Below, piece after piece: positions 1 through 8,368 of a stretch of DNA of 32,502 bases. Each line of letters begins with the position of its first letter. The stretch's first letter is position 1. The DNA lies in assembly GCA_001464255.1 (NCBI GenBank), contig LNFD01000238.1, forward strand, positions 1 through 32,502, given 5' to 3'. The stretch comes from Actinomycetales bacterium Ga0077552. GTDB taxonomy: Bacteria; Actinomycetota; Actinomycetes; Actinomycetales; Microbacteriaceae. The position numbers and the translations under genes were made by a program. The notes under the pieces were generated by a model, which saw only the letters and a list, made by a program, of their open reading frames with translations, did not search any database and was not told the DNA's origin.

Positions 1-433
1 GGCGGCGCAGGAGCTCGTCGAGGCGGGCGACCCGTGAGCCCGTGAAGCGCTCGACCGCGTCGCGGCCGAGCCACCGCCCGAGCGCGAACGCCGCCGCCGC
101 GCCCAGGAGCGCGCCCACGTAGACGAGCACGAGCGCGAGCCCGAAGCCGAAGACGAGCCCCGCCGCGACCGACAGCACGTTCTTCGGGGCGGGGGTCAGC
201 GTGATGGCGGCGTACAGCAGCGCGAAGACGATCGCGCCGGACCAACCGAGCCCCGCGACGGTCTCGCGCACCTGCTCGAGGGAGGGCAACGGCACGAGCA
301 GCCCAACCGCAACGGCGACGGCGACGAATACCGCGAAAGCGATCGCGCGCGCGACGATCGACGACCGGCTGGCCGGAGTTCGACCGGCCGCCGTGGCGGA
401 TGCACCCGTGTCGGAATCGGGCGCATCGGTCAT
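1..433 (-). CDS. TVP38/TMEM64 family membrane protein (partial, C-terminus off window)
   Basis: This reading frame is open from an ATG at 433 to the left edge, so the ORF track omits it. It gives 144 residues. A polar N-terminus (MTDAPDSDTG) precedes a hydrophobic segment at about residues 27-47. Then comes the loop TLTPAPKN, followed by Gly-rich hydrophobic helices (AAGLVFGFGLALVL) and GRWLGRDAVERF. The combination of a TP.P.N loop, a Gly-rich re-entrant segment and a GR.LGR.. helix is typical of the TVP38/TMEM64 (VTT/DedA-like) family. These are integral membrane proteins thought to act in lipid scrambling or small-solute handling; the substrate here is unknown. No Shine-Dalgarno is seen, but TAGACT lies 8 nt upstream of the ATG, suggesting a leaderless mRNA. 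It is divergent from the importer operon starting at 513. Confidence 0.8.
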   Translation of the reverse strand, partial: MTDAPDSDTGASATAAGRTPASRSSIVARAIAFAVFVAVAVAVGLLVPLPSLEQVRETVAGLGWSGAIVFALLYAAITLTPAPKNVLSVAAGLVFGFGLALVLVYVGALLGAAAAFALGRWLGRDAVERFTGSRVARLDELLRR

Positions 434-441
434 GGTGGGTA

Positions 442-447
442 AGTCTA
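442..447 (-). promoter_or_regulatory. putative -10 box of leaderless TVP38-family gene
   Basis: TAGACT on the minus strand fits the actinobacterial TANNNT -10 consensus and ends 8 nt before the ATG at 433. This would place the transcription start at or next to the start codon. No convincing -35 is visible. Confidence 0.35.
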
Positions 448-512
448 AGAGTCAGCCGAATCGCGACGACCACCCGAGACGATCGACCCCGCCCCGGAAT
501 CCAAGGAGAACC

Positions 513-1754
513 ATGTCACCGCAGCACCCCGCGAGGCGCTCCGCCCTCGCCGCCACGATCGCCCTCGGCCTCGTCATCCCGCTCGCCGCGTGCTCCGCGC
601 CCGCGAGCGACGACCAGCAGTACGAGACCTGGGACGAGGTGGTCGCCGCAGCCCAGGGCCAGACCGTCAAGCTCTGGATGTACGGCGGAGACGAGCAGGG
701 CAACGCCTACGTCAACGATGTGCTCGTGCCCGCCGCGGCCGAGCTCGGTGTCACGCTCGAGCAGGTGCCGATCGCCGACACGCCCGATGCCCTCAACCGC
801 GTCCTCAGCGAGGTGCAGGCCGGCGAGACCGACGGCGAGGTCGACCTCGTGTGGGTCAACGGCAACAACTTCGGCACGGGCAAGGAGGCCGGGGCCTGGG
901 AGTGCGGGTGGACGGACATGCTGCCCAATATGGCGCTCACCGACCCCGCCGACCCGCTGCTGCTCGACGACTTCGGCACGCCCGTCGACGGGTGCGAGGT
1001 GCCCTGGCACAAGGCGCAGTTCACGTTCGTCTACAACAGCGAGACCGTCGCCGACGTGCCGAGCTCGCTCGAGGAGCTGCTCGACTGGGCCCGCGCGAAC
1101 CCCGGCCGATTCACCTACCCGGCTCCGCCGGACTTCACGGGCTCGGTGTTCGTGCGCGAAGTGCTCTACAGCGTGAGCGGCGGCTACGAGAACGTTCCGC
1201 TCGCCTTCAGCCAGGAGGCCTTCGACGAGCTCACACCCGCGCTCTACGCCGAGCTGCAGGATCTCGAGCCGAGCCTGTGGCGCGGCGGCGAGACCTACCC
1301 GCAAGACTCGAACGAGCTCAACCAGCTCTTCGCCGACGGCGAGGTCGACTTCACGATGACCTATGGCCCCGCGACGCTCACCGAGCTCGTCGCGAACGGC
1401 ACCTACCCCGCCGGCACGAAGGTGCTCACGCTCGACGAGGGAACGGTCGGCAACGCGAGCTTCCTCGGCCTCGCCTCGACCTCGGGCAGCAAGGCCGGCG
1501 CGATGGTCGTCGCCAACCTCTCGCTCTCGGCCGAGCAGCAGGCGGCCAAGGCCCAGCCCGACGTGTGGGGCCAGTTCACGGTGCTCGACCTCGACCAGCT
1601 GAGCGACGAGCAGCGTGCGCTGTTCGACGCCCTGCCCTCCTCGCCCGTCGTGCCCGCGTACGACGTGCTGAGCGAGAACGCCAACCCCGAGCTCGCGGCG
1701 GCATGGGTCACGCCGATCGACGAGGGCTGGCGCCAGCTGGTGCTCGCGCAGTAG
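513..1754 (+). CDS. ynjB: YnjB-like ABC transporter substrate-binding lipoprotein
   Basis: This is the extracellular solute-binding component of an ABC importer, 413 aa. The start at 513 is chosen because AAGGAGAA ends just before it and a lipoprotein signal follows directly (RRSALAATIALGLVIPLAAC, with lipobox LAAC). The long ORF from 201 is an upstream extension into the divergent promoter region. The mature part has KLWMYGGDEQGN, then DLVWVNGNNFGTGKEAG. This second motif resembles the DLVWINGENF region of E. coli YnjB (COG4134, uncharacterised YnjBCD system). The ligand is not known; related systems have been discussed for thiamine-like, polyamine or metal ligands, and the sequence alone does not decide. 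Two permease genes and an ATPase follow, so the locus is a complete importer. Confidence 0.82.
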   Translation: MSPQHPARRSALAATIALGLVIPLAACSAPASDDQQYETWDEVVAAAQGQTVKLWMYGGDEQGNAYVNDVLVPAAAELGVTLEQVPIADTPDALNRVLSEVQAGETDGEVDLVWVNGNNFGTGKEAGAWECGWTDMLPNMALTDPADPLLLDDFGTPVDGCEVPWHKAQFTFVYNSETVADVPSSLEELLDWARANPGRFTYPAPPDFTGSVFVREVLYSVSGGYENVPLAFSQEAFDELTPALYAELQDLEPSLWRGGETYPQDSNELNQLFADGEVDFTMTYGPATLTELVANGTYPAGTKVLTLDEGTVGNASFLGLASTSGSKAGAMVVANLSLSAEQQAAKAQPDVWGQFTVLDLDQLSDEQRALFDALPSSPVVPAYDVLSENANPELAAAWVTPIDEGWRQLVLAQ

Positions 1755-2647
1755 GGCCGAGCACCATCGTCGCCATCGACTCCCTGACGCCGGGGGCCCG
1801 CGCCGCGGGCTCCCGGCGCTGGGTGTCGGTCGCGCTCGTCGCCCCCGCCGTCGCGATCGCCGCCTTCGTCGTCGTGGGCGGCATCGGCATGTCGCTCGTG
1901 CAAAGCCTGGGGCTGCTGCCCCTCGTCGGCGTTCCGAGCCTCAGCCTCGACGCCTACCTCGCCAACGGCGACGAGCTGCTGACGGGCCTCGGGCTGTCGC
2001 TGGGCATCGCCACCGCATCCACCGTGCTCTCGTGCGTCATCGGCCTCACGGCGGCCGTCGTGATCACGCAGGGGCGCATCACCGGCCGGCTCGTCGCCGC
2101 GCTCAGCGCCCTCACGATCCCCGTGCCGCACCTCATCGGCGCCGCCGCCGTCGGCCTCCTGATCTCCGACGCGGGCGTGCTGCCCCGGATGCTCGGCATC
2201 GACGGCACCGACTGGCCCGACCTCGTCGGCGGGCCCTGGTGGGTCGCGGTGGTGCTCGAGTACACCTGGAAGGAGTCGGCGTTCGTCGCCCTCGTCGTCG
2301 CGGGCGTGCTCGCCTCGCGCGTCGCGCGCTACGACGAGACCGCCGCCCTGCTCGGCGCTTCGCGCGCCCGCCGGCTGCGCCACGTCGTCATCCCGCTCGC
2401 GACCCCCGCCGTCATCGTGAGCGCCATCATCATCTTCGTCTACACCTTCGGCTCGTACGAGGTCGCCTGGCTGCTCGGCCGGCCGTACCCGGAGCCCCTG
2501 CCCGTGCTCGCCTTCCGGCTCTTCGACGCCATCTCGCTCACCTCGCGGCCCGAGGCCGCCGCCGTCGCCGTCATCACGACGGCCGTCTCGCTCGTCGTCG
2601 TCGCGCTCGGCATGGCCCTGCTGCGGCGCACGCCGCTGTGGAGGTGA
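1703..2647 (+). CDS. ABC transporter permease, first subunit (YnjC N-terminal-half-like)
   Basis: This is an inner-membrane permease of the importer. About six hydrophobic segments are visible, beginning with VSVALVAPAVAIAAFVVVGG. The EAA loop (DETAALLGASRARRLRHVVIPL) contacts the ATPase. The start is uncertain. The only ATG in frame is at 1703, overlapping the lipoprotein gene by 52 bp and giving 314 aa. A GTG at 1823 would give 274 aa but starts inside the first membrane helix, and no good Shine-Dalgarno precedes either. In E. coli YnjC both permease halves are fused in one protein; here they are separate genes. The family is clear; the N-terminus is not. Confidence 0.8.
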   Translation: MGHADRRGLAPAGARAVGPSTIVAIDSLTPGARAAGSRRWVSVALVAPAVAIAAFVVVGGIGMSLVQSLGLLPLVGVPSLSLDAYLANGDELLTGLGLSLGIATASTVLSCVIGLTAAVVITQGRITGRLVAALSALTIPVPHLIGAAAVGLLISDAGVLPRMLGIDGTDWPDLVGGPWWVAVVLEYTWKESAFVALVVAGVLASRVARYDETAALLGASRARRLRHVVIPLATPAVIVSAIIIFVYTFGSYEVAWLLGRPYPEPLPVLAFRLFDAISLTSRPEAAAVAVITTAVSLVVVALGMALLRRTPLWR

Positions 2648-2654
2648 CGCGGCG

Positions 2655-3563
2655 ATGGCCATGATGATCCCCTACGGCGAGCGCGTCACGCCCGACGACC
2701 GCACGGTCGCGGCGCGCCCGCTCATGCGCCCGCGGCCCGCCGGCCGCACCCTGCGCATCGTCGTGGCGAGCCTGCTCGCCGCGTGGTTCGCGCTGCCCCT
2801 CGTGCCCCTGCTGCTGTGGTCGGTCGCGAACCGCTGGTCGGCACCCGCCGCGCTGCCGACCGAGTGGGGACTCGACGGGCTCGCCTCGGCCGTCACGGCG
2901 GGGGCGGTGCCCGCCTTCGGGCGATCCCTGCTGCTCGGCCTCGTCGTCGCGGCCGTCGCCACACCGCTCGGGGCCATGGCCGCCCGGGCGCTGGCCCGGG
3001 GTGCCGTGCCGGCACCGCGGCTCGTGAGCGGCATCCTGCTCGCCCCCCTCGCCCTCCCGGCCTTCGTCGCCGTCATGGGGCTCACGATCGTGCTGCTGCG
3101 CGCCCGGGTGCCGGGGCTCATCGGCGTCGTGATCCTGCTCGTCGCGGCCGCCCTGCCGTACACCGTCTACACGATGCGCGTCGCCTACGCGGCCCACGAC
3201 CTGGCGTACGAGGAGGAGGCGCGCACCCTCGGGGCGTCGCGCGTGCACGTGCTGTGGCGCGTGCACCTGCCCCTCGTGGCCCCCGGGCTCGCGCGCGCGG
3301 CGTTCCTCGCCTTCCTCGTCGGCTGGAGCGACTACGTCGTCACCGTGCTCGTGGGCGGCGGCACGATCGTGACGCTGCCGCTGCTCGTCGCCTCCTTCGC
3401 CGGCGGCGTGGGCAACGACGCCATCGTCGCGGTGCTCTCGCTCAGCGCCATCGTGCCGCCGCTCGTGCTGCTGCTCGGCCTGGGCCGCTTCGGCCGCCGC
3501 TACCCCACCGCCCGCTACCTCACCGGCCCCACGGCCAGTCGTTCCCCGAAAGGTGCCCCGTGA
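2655..3563 (+). CDS. ABC transporter permease, second subunit
   Basis: This is the second membrane subunit of the importer (302 aa). A polar N-terminus of about 30 residues is followed by a first helix (TLRIVVASLLAAWFALPLVPLLLW) and about five more hydrophobic segments. The EAA loop is YEEEARTLGASRVHVLWRVHLP, the standard coupling-helix region of FbpB/ThiP/YnjC-type permeases. The start at 2655 is supported by GGAGG at 2640-2644, which lies in the end of the preceding gene, 7 bp upstream. In-frame ATGs at 2661 and 2664 are alternatives. The stop overlaps the ATPase start by 4 bp (GTGA), indicating translational coupling. Confidence 0.87.
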   Translation: MAMMIPYGERVTPDDRTVAARPLMRPRPAGRTLRIVVASLLAAWFALPLVPLLLWSVANRWSAPAALPTEWGLDGLASAVTAGAVPAFGRSLLLGLVVAAVATPLGAMAARALARGAVPAPRLVSGILLAPLALPAFVAVMGLTIVLLRARVPGLIGVVILLVAAALPYTVYTMRVAYAAHDLAYEEEARTLGASRVHVLWRVHLPLVAPGLARAAFLAFLVGWSDYVVTVLVGGGTIVTLPLLVASFAGGVGNDAIVAVLSLSAIVPPLVLLLGLGRFGRRYPTARYLTGPTASRSPKGAP

Positions 3564-4627
3564 GCGCCAGCCTCGCCCTCGACTCGCTGACGAAGGTCTT
3601 CGACGGTGCTGCCGCGCCCGCGCTCGACGGCGTCTCGCTCACCGTCGATGCGGGCGAGTGCCTCGCCATCCTGGGCCCTTCGGGCTCGGGCAAGAGCTCG
3701 GTGCTGCGCGCGATCGCGGGGCTCGACGCGCCCACGGCGGGGCGCATCCTCGTCGACGGCGCCGATGTCGCGGGTGTCGCCCCCGAGCGTCGCGGCATGG
3801 CCATGGTCTTCCAGCGACCCCTGCTCTTCCCGCACCTGAGCGTTCTCGACAACGTCGCGTTCGCGGCGACCGTCGCCGGGCAGCCGAAGCGCGAGGCACG
3901 GGCCGACGCCCGGCAGTTCCTCGAGCTCGTGCAGCTCGAGGGCTTCGGCGAGCGCCCGGTCACCGCGCTCTCGGGCGGACAGGAGCAGCGCGTCGCCATC
4001 GCGCGCGCCCTCGCCGCGCGCCCGCGCGTGCTGCTGCTCGACGAGCCGTTCAGCGCGCTCGACCCCGAGCTGCGCACCGACATGCACGCGCTGCTGCGCC
4101 AGATCCGGCAGCAGCTCAACCCGACGATCGTCATGGTCACGCACGACCGCGACGAGGCCGCCGTCGTCGCCGACCGGGTCGCCCTGCTGAGCGCGGGGCG
4201 CCTGCTGCAGCACGACACCGTCGAGCGGCTCTACACGCGGCCCGTCGCGCTCGCGGTCGCGCGCCTCATGGGCGGCCGCATCGAACTGCCCGGCGAGGTG
4301 CGCGACGGCGTGCACCGCTCGGCGCTCGGTGACATCGCGGCGCCCGACGGCGAATCGTGGCCCGAGGGCCCCGGGATGCTCGTGGTGCGCCACGAGGCCG
4401 TGCACGTGTCGACGCTCGAGGCGGCCGTCCCCGTCGGGATGGTGGGCGTCGAGGTCGTCGTGGCCGACCGGCGGGCGCGCGGACCGCGTGCCGAGATCAC
4501 CCTGGCGAGCGGCGAGGCGATGCTCGAGGCCGAGGTGCCGGCGAGCCGGCCGCTCGTCGTGGGTCAGCGCGCGACCGCGCACATCCCGCGCTCGGCGTGC
4601 ACGGTGGTCCCGCTCGACGAGCGGTAG
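3560..4627 (+). CDS. ABC transporter ATP-binding protein with C-terminal TOBE-like domain
   Basis: This is the nucleotide-binding subunit that drives the importer at the inner membrane face (355 aa). The motifs, in order, are Walker A GPSGSGKSS (about residue 37), the Q-loop in VFQRPLLFPH, the signature LSGGQEQRVAIARAL, Walker B VLLLDEPFSALD and the H-loop VTHDRDEA. After about residue 235 the protein continues for 120 residues that look like the TOBE regulatory/substrate-sensing domain of CysA/FbpC/PotA-type ATPases. The GTG start at 3560 is chosen because it overlaps the upstream stop by 4 bp and AAAGG precedes it; the ORF-track extension to 2783 is a shadow. The gene ends 39 bp before the convergent radical SAM gene, with no clear terminator between. 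Confidence 0.88.
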   Translation: MSASLALDSLTKVFDGAAAPALDGVSLTVDAGECLAILGPSGSGKSSVLRAIAGLDAPTAGRILVDGADVAGVAPERRGMAMVFQRPLLFPHLSVLDNVAFAATVAGQPKREARADARQFLELVQLEGFGERPVTALSGGQEQRVAIARALAARPRVLLLDEPFSALDPELRTDMHALLRQIRQQLNPTIVMVTHDRDEAAVVADRVALLSAGRLLQHDTVERLYTRPVALAVARLMGGRIELPGEVRDGVHRSALGDIAAPDGESWPEGPGMLVVRHEAVHVSTLEAAVPVGMVGVEVVVADRRARGPRAEITLASGEAMLEAEVPASRPLVVGQRATAHIPRSACTVVPLDER

Positions 4628-4666
4628 GGCATCCAGCGCCCCCGCGTACCGCGCGCGCCGCGCCCG

Positions 4667-6130
4667 CTACCAGCGCGAGGCGCTGTCGGCGAGCTCGTCG
4701 ACCTTGCCGTTCGAGATGCCGGTACGGCGCTCGCCCTTGGGCTCGAGCGGCAGCAGCGTGCGCAGGCCGATGTTCTCGATCGGGTCGAGCACCGAGTGCT
4801 GCGCGCAGGCCGGCACGAGCTCACCCGTCTCCGGGTGGCTCATGGCGTACATGCACGCTCCGAGGCGCTCCTGCGTCTCCTTGAGCTTCGGGTCGTCGGC
4901 GACGATGCCCTGCTTCATCATCTCCCAGGCCGGCTTGACCTGCTCGGCGTCCATGAAGTTGTGCACGACGAAGGTCTTGAAGCTGACCTTGCCGCGCCGG
5001 GCCGCGCGCAGCAGCGCGCGCATGCCGCCGCCGCGCTTGACGATGCGCGACATCAGACCGATCATCGGCGGCAGGTCTTGCGGGTGGCTCAGCACCGCGC
5101 GCATGACCTTGATGGTGAGCGCCCAGGTGGGGATGTCGCCGAAGATCATGCCGCCGTAGTGCTTGAGGAAGCGGTCGCGCGCCGCGATGTCCTTCGGCTC
5201 GTCGGCGTCCAGCACCGAGGCGAAGCGGCCGTCGACCATGACACCCACGGTGTGGCGGTTGCAGCGCGGGTCGCCGAACTGCACGGCTTTGTGCGGCAGC
5301 TTCTGGCCCGCGCCGGCCTCGATGCGCTCCCACACGGCGTCGATCGTGACCTCTTCGAAGTTCTCCTTCCACCGGCGGTCGTCGCCGATGAAGGCCGCGG
5401 GCTGGAACGACATCATGTCGTAGGGCATCGCGAGCACGTCGCGCGTGACCTGCTCGACCTCGTCGAGGTTGGTCGGGGTCACCGTCATGTTGTGGGCGAG
5501 GTACGAGTCGACCTTGTGCTCGGCCTTGAGCTTCTCGAACATGGCCGCGAACTCTTCACGGAAGGGGTTGAGCTCGGCCTCGCTCTTGGGCCGCACGGCG
5601 CCGCGGCGCCCGCGCATGAGCGAATCGAAGTGGGCCGCGAACGAGACCTTCTTGAAGGCGGGCTTGCCCTCCTCATCGAGCACGACGTCGATCAGGTAGT
5701 CGTAGTCGAAGTCGCCGTGCGTCATCGACATCGGCTCGCGGCCGACGGCGCGCATGGCGAGCAGCGTGTCGCGGTGCGCCTTGGGCGGCAGCAGGCTCAC
5801 CTCGCCGCCGATGAGCTGCGCGTGAGCGCGCGGGCCGCGGATCTGCCGCAGCAGGGCCATCTGCTTCGTCACCTCGGTGACGGTGTGGTCGCCGTCGATG
5901 CGCACCTTGTTGGCGTCGGCCGAGTGGTAGCACGGCGAGCACGTGAGGTTGCACTTGGGGAACACCCCGTGGGTGCCCTCGCAGCCGACCGCGCACTTGC
6001 CGAGCAGCTGCTCGGGCGTCTTCGCGTGCTCCGGCAGCTCGGCCCAGCGCTTGTCGAGCGCACGGCGCGTGTCGGGGTGGATCGGGCGCGTCTGCAGCTC
6101 GAAGTCGCGAAGGGCGGTGGCGATCGACAT
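4667..6130 (-). CDS. radical SAM protein of unknown substrate
   Basis: This is a predicted radical S-adenosylmethionine enzyme (487 aa). The [4Fe-4S] cluster motif CNLTCSPC (CX3CX2C, about C60, C64, C67) is intact and followed by YHSADANKV. Two further cysteines lie just upstream (KCAVGCEG, about C46 and C50). More occur near the C-terminus (DPRCNRH, GACMYAMSHPETGELVPAC), which could ligate an auxiliary cluster. A glycine-rich LIGGEVSLL lies where the GGEP-type SAM-amine motif is expected. The start at 6130 is favoured over the track start because GAGGAGAACA directly precedes that ATG. No modification partner is adjacent, so the substrate cannot be named. It is transcribed away from the M23 peptidase gene, with a perfect hairpin in its leader. 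Confidence 0.85.
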   Translation of the reverse strand: MSIATALRDFELQTRPIHPDTRRALDKRWAELPEHAKTPEQLLGKCAVGCEGTHGVFPKCNLTCSPCYHSADANKVRIDGDHTVTEVTKQMALLRQIRGPRAHAQLIGGEVSLLPPKAHRDTLLAMRAVGREPMSMTHGDFDYDYLIDVVLDEEGKPAFKKVSFAAHFDSLMRGRRGAVRPKSEAELNPFREEFAAMFEKLKAEHKVDSYLAHNMTVTPTNLDEVEQVTRDVLAMPYDMMSFQPAAFIGDDRRWKENFEEVTIDAVWERIEAGAGQKLPHKAVQFGDPRCNRHTVGVMVDGRFASVLDADEPKDIAARDRFLKHYGGMIFGDIPTWALTIKVMRAVLSHPQDLPPMIGLMSRIVKRGGGMRALLRAARRGKVSFKTFVVHNFMDAEQVKPAWEMMKQGIVADDPKLKETQERLGACMYAMSHPETGELVPACAQHSVLDPIENIGLRTLLPLEPKGERRTGISNGKVDELADSASRW

Positions 6131-6155
6131 TGTTCTCCTCGTGCGGGTCGTCCGA

Positions 6156-6179
6156 CGACGACTCCCTGAGGAGTCGTCG
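6156..6179 (-). other. perfect hairpin in the leader of the radical SAM gene
   Basis: CGACGACTCC and GGAGTCGTCG form a 10-bp perfect stem around a 4-nt loop, ending about 26 nt upstream of the radical SAM start. There is no T-tract on either strand. It may weakly terminate read-through from the M23 gene, control translation of the radical SAM gene, or be a protein-binding palindrome. Confidence 0.55.
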
Positions 6180-6260
6180 AGCGTCAGTGTAAGCACGAAG
6201 TATTCGGAACGGTCGCCCTTTCCGATGGGATGCTCAGATCATGGCGAGCGTGGCGCGCGA

Positions 6261-6995
6261 CTACTGCGCGCCGTTAGCCCGCATCCACGGCACCGGGTTG
6301 ATCGTCACGCCGTCGACGCGCAGCTCGAAGTGCAGGTGCGGAGCGGTGACCACACCGGTCGCTCCGACGAGCCCGACGGGGTCGCCGACACGCACGCGGT
6401 CGCCGAGCTGCACCGGGATCGAGCCCGCCACGAGGTGGGCGTACACGCTCGTCACGAGCTGGCCATCGACGATGTGCTCGATCTCGAGGTGCGTGCCGAG
6501 CGCGGCGCCCGGATTGCCGATCATGCTCACGACGCCGTCGGCGATCGAGACGACGGTGGTGCCGTAGCCGGGGTTCCAGTCGACGCCGTTGTGCACCGTC
6601 GGGCAGGATGCGCAGGGCGCGGCCCGCAGCCCGAAGGGGCTTCCCACGGGGGCGTTGATGCCCACGGGGTAGACGAGCGGAGGTCGCTGGTCGATCGTGA
6701 AGGGCTCGCGCGCAGCGGGGCCGGGCAGCGTCGCCGCGCTGAGGGTCGCCGTCGCCGCCGCGGCCGCATCGGGCTGTGCCGGGGCGGGTATGGCATCGGG
6801 TGCGGCGAGGAAGACCTGGCTGCGCGGCTCGCGCGCCGCGCTCTCGGAGGCCGCCGCGAGGGTGGCGGAGACCGTGCTGCTGAGCATGAGCCCGAGGGCG
6901 ACGACCGTCGCCGACACGACGAGGGCCTGCTGGCGCAATCGGTGCGGATCGAGCGCCGCGGCGCGGGACAAGGAGGGATGCACGAGGTGGAGCAT
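6261..6995 (-). CDS. M23-family metallopeptidase (peptidoglycan hydrolase)
   Basis: This is a predicted cell-wall endopeptidase outside the membrane (244 aa). An N-terminal hydrophobic segment (ALVVSATVVALGLMLSSTVSATLAA) serves as signal peptide or anchor. An Ala/Pro-rich linker follows, then the LytM/M23 domain: GSPFGLR, HNGVDWNPGYGT (first zinc His/Asp), VYAHLVAGS and HLHFELR (catalytic and zinc His). These carry the usual HxxxD and HxH zinc ligands. A CASCPTVHNG insert adds two cysteines near the active site. The start is uncertain. ATG 6995 places the hydrophobic segment about 20 residues in, whereas the track start is a GTG at 7040 with neither Shine-Dalgarno nor -10 box. The gene lies downstream of the VIT gene after a leader of about 190-230 nt. 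Confidence 0.85.
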   Translation of the reverse strand: MLHLVHPSLSRAAALDPHRLRQQALVVSATVVALGLMLSSTVSATLAAASESAAREPRSQVFLAAPDAIPAPAQPDAAAAATATLSAATLPGPAAREPFTIDQRPPLVYPVGINAPVGSPFGLRAAPCASCPTVHNGVDWNPGYGTTVVSIADGVVSMIGNPGAALGTHLEIEHIVDGQLVTSVYAHLVAGSIPVQLGDRVRVGDPVGLVGATGVVTAPHLHFELRVDGVTINPVPWMRANGAQ

Positions 6996-7229
6996 GAGGA
7001 GAAAGACACTTCCTGGTGGCGGCCGGCAGGCCGTGGACACGGTGAGTGCACGTCATTGCGCAGTTCGATCTCGCGGCACCCCATCCGGGCACTCGGCACA
7101 AGACCAGGAGGTCGCAGCACCCTCTCCGGCGGAATCTCTCACACCGGCGGCACTCGCCCCTATCGGCTACGCAGCCAACACCCCAGCGTGACCGACGAAC
7201 CTGTGAAAGTGCTGTTCGTCTCCGAACGA

Positions 7230-8312
7230 TCAGACGACGGTCGCCCCGAAGGCGAGCCCGAGCAGATACGTGGCCGTCGCCGCGCCGTAGCCGATCGCGA
7301 GCTGGCGCAGGGCGCGCTTGACGGGCGAGGCCCCCGAGAGCACGCCGACGATGGCCCCCGTCACGAGCAGCGCGAGGCCCACGAGCACGGCCGCGACGAC
7401 GATCGCCGTGAGTCCCTCGAGCCCGATCAGGTACGGGATGACGGGGATGATCGCTCCCGAGGCGAAGAAGCCGAAGCTCGAGAGCGCGGCACCCCACGCC
7501 GAGCCGATCGCCTCGTGCTGCTCGGCCTCGACCTCGGCGGCGCGCGCCGCAGCGGCGACGGGGTCGTACTCGGCGAGGGTGCGACGCGCGTGCGCGACGG
7601 CCTCCTCCTCGTCCATACCGCGGGCGCGGTAGACGAGGGCCAGTTCGTTGGCGTCGACATCGAGGTGCGGCAGCGCCGTATGCGCCTCGGGGTCGGGCGT
7701 CGAGGCGTCGAGCAGCTCGCGCTGCGAGCGCACCGACACGTACTCCCCCGCTCCCATCGAGAGGGCGCCCGCGAGCAGACCGGCGAGGCCCGTGAGCAGC
7801 ACCGCACTCGGCCCGAGGCCCGCCGCACCGATGCCCATGACGAGGGCGAGGTTGCTGACAAGGCCGTCGTTGGCGCCGAACACCGCCGCGCGGAACGTGC
7901 CCGAGAGTCGCTGGCGGCCGCGAGCCGCGAGCCCGCGCACGACCTCGCCATGGATGCGCTCGTCGGCGGCCATCGCGGGCGTCGCGTGAGCATCCGCCGC
8001 ATACGGCGACCGGGTCTCGGCCCGCTGGGCCAGGGCGAGCACGAAGACGCTGCCGAAGCGCCGCGCGAAGAAGCCGAGGATGCGCGTGCGCACCGAGACG
8101 GCCGGCACCCGGTCGGCGTGCGGGCCGAGCAGGGCGACCCAGTGCGCCTCGTGCCGAGCCTCGGCCTCGGCGAGGGCGAGCAGGATCGCGCGCTCCTCGC
8201 CGGTGCGCCGCGCCGCGAGGTCGCGGTAGACGGCGGCCTCGGCGCGCTCATCGGCGAGGTACCGCCGCCAGCGGCGGATCTCGGCGGGGTGCGGCTCGGG
8301 GCGTGCGCTCAC
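7230..8312 (-). CDS. ferritin-like / VIT1-CCC1 fusion transporter (Fe2+/Mn2+)
   Basis: This is a predicted membrane transporter of iron or manganese (360 aa). The N-terminal 130 residues form a ferritin-like helical region (ADERAEAAVYRDLA, then LAEAEARHEAHWVAL) with Glu/His residues suited to di-iron binding. The C-terminal part is the VIT1/CCC1 domain. It carries the family motif FRAAVFGANDGLVSNLALVMG and the helix GALSMGAGEYVSVRSQ. A cytosolic metal-binding stretch with many Glu residues (RARGMDEEEAVAHAR) follows, and then three C-terminal helices. Fusion of the two domains is a known bacterial architecture. The start is GTG 8312; a further upstream ATG is cut off by an in-frame stop. No strong Shine-Dalgarno is seen. 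Confidence 0.88.
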   Translation of the reverse strand: MSARPEPHPAEIRRWRRYLADERAEAAVYRDLAARRTGEERAILLALAEAEARHEAHWVALLGPHADRVPAVSVRTRILGFFARRFGSVFVLALAQRAETRSPYAADAHATPAMAADERIHGEVVRGLAARGRQRLSGTFRAAVFGANDGLVSNLALVMGIGAAGLGPSAVLLTGLAGLLAGALSMGAGEYVSVRSQRELLDASTPDPEAHTALPHLDVDANELALVYRARGMDEEEAVAHARRTLAEYDPVAAAARAAEVEAEQHEAIGSAWGAALSSFGFFASGAIIPVIPYLIGLEGLTAIVVAAVLVGLALLVTGAIVGVLSGASPVKRALRQLAIGYGAATATYLLGLAFGATVV

Positions 8313-8368
8313 GCGCCCATGATGACAGCGGGGCGCGCTCAGCGCAGTTCGGTGCTCCTAAACCCGGA

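Noticed and set aside
201-512. N-terminal extension of the lipoprotein to 201
   Set aside because: It lies antisense to the TVP38 gene and would bury the lipoprotein signal; the Shine-Dalgarno at 503-510 supports 513.
7041-7229. c-di-AMP (ydaO) riboswitch before the M23 gene
   Set aside because: The conserved core segments were not found by eye on the minus strand, so not annotated.
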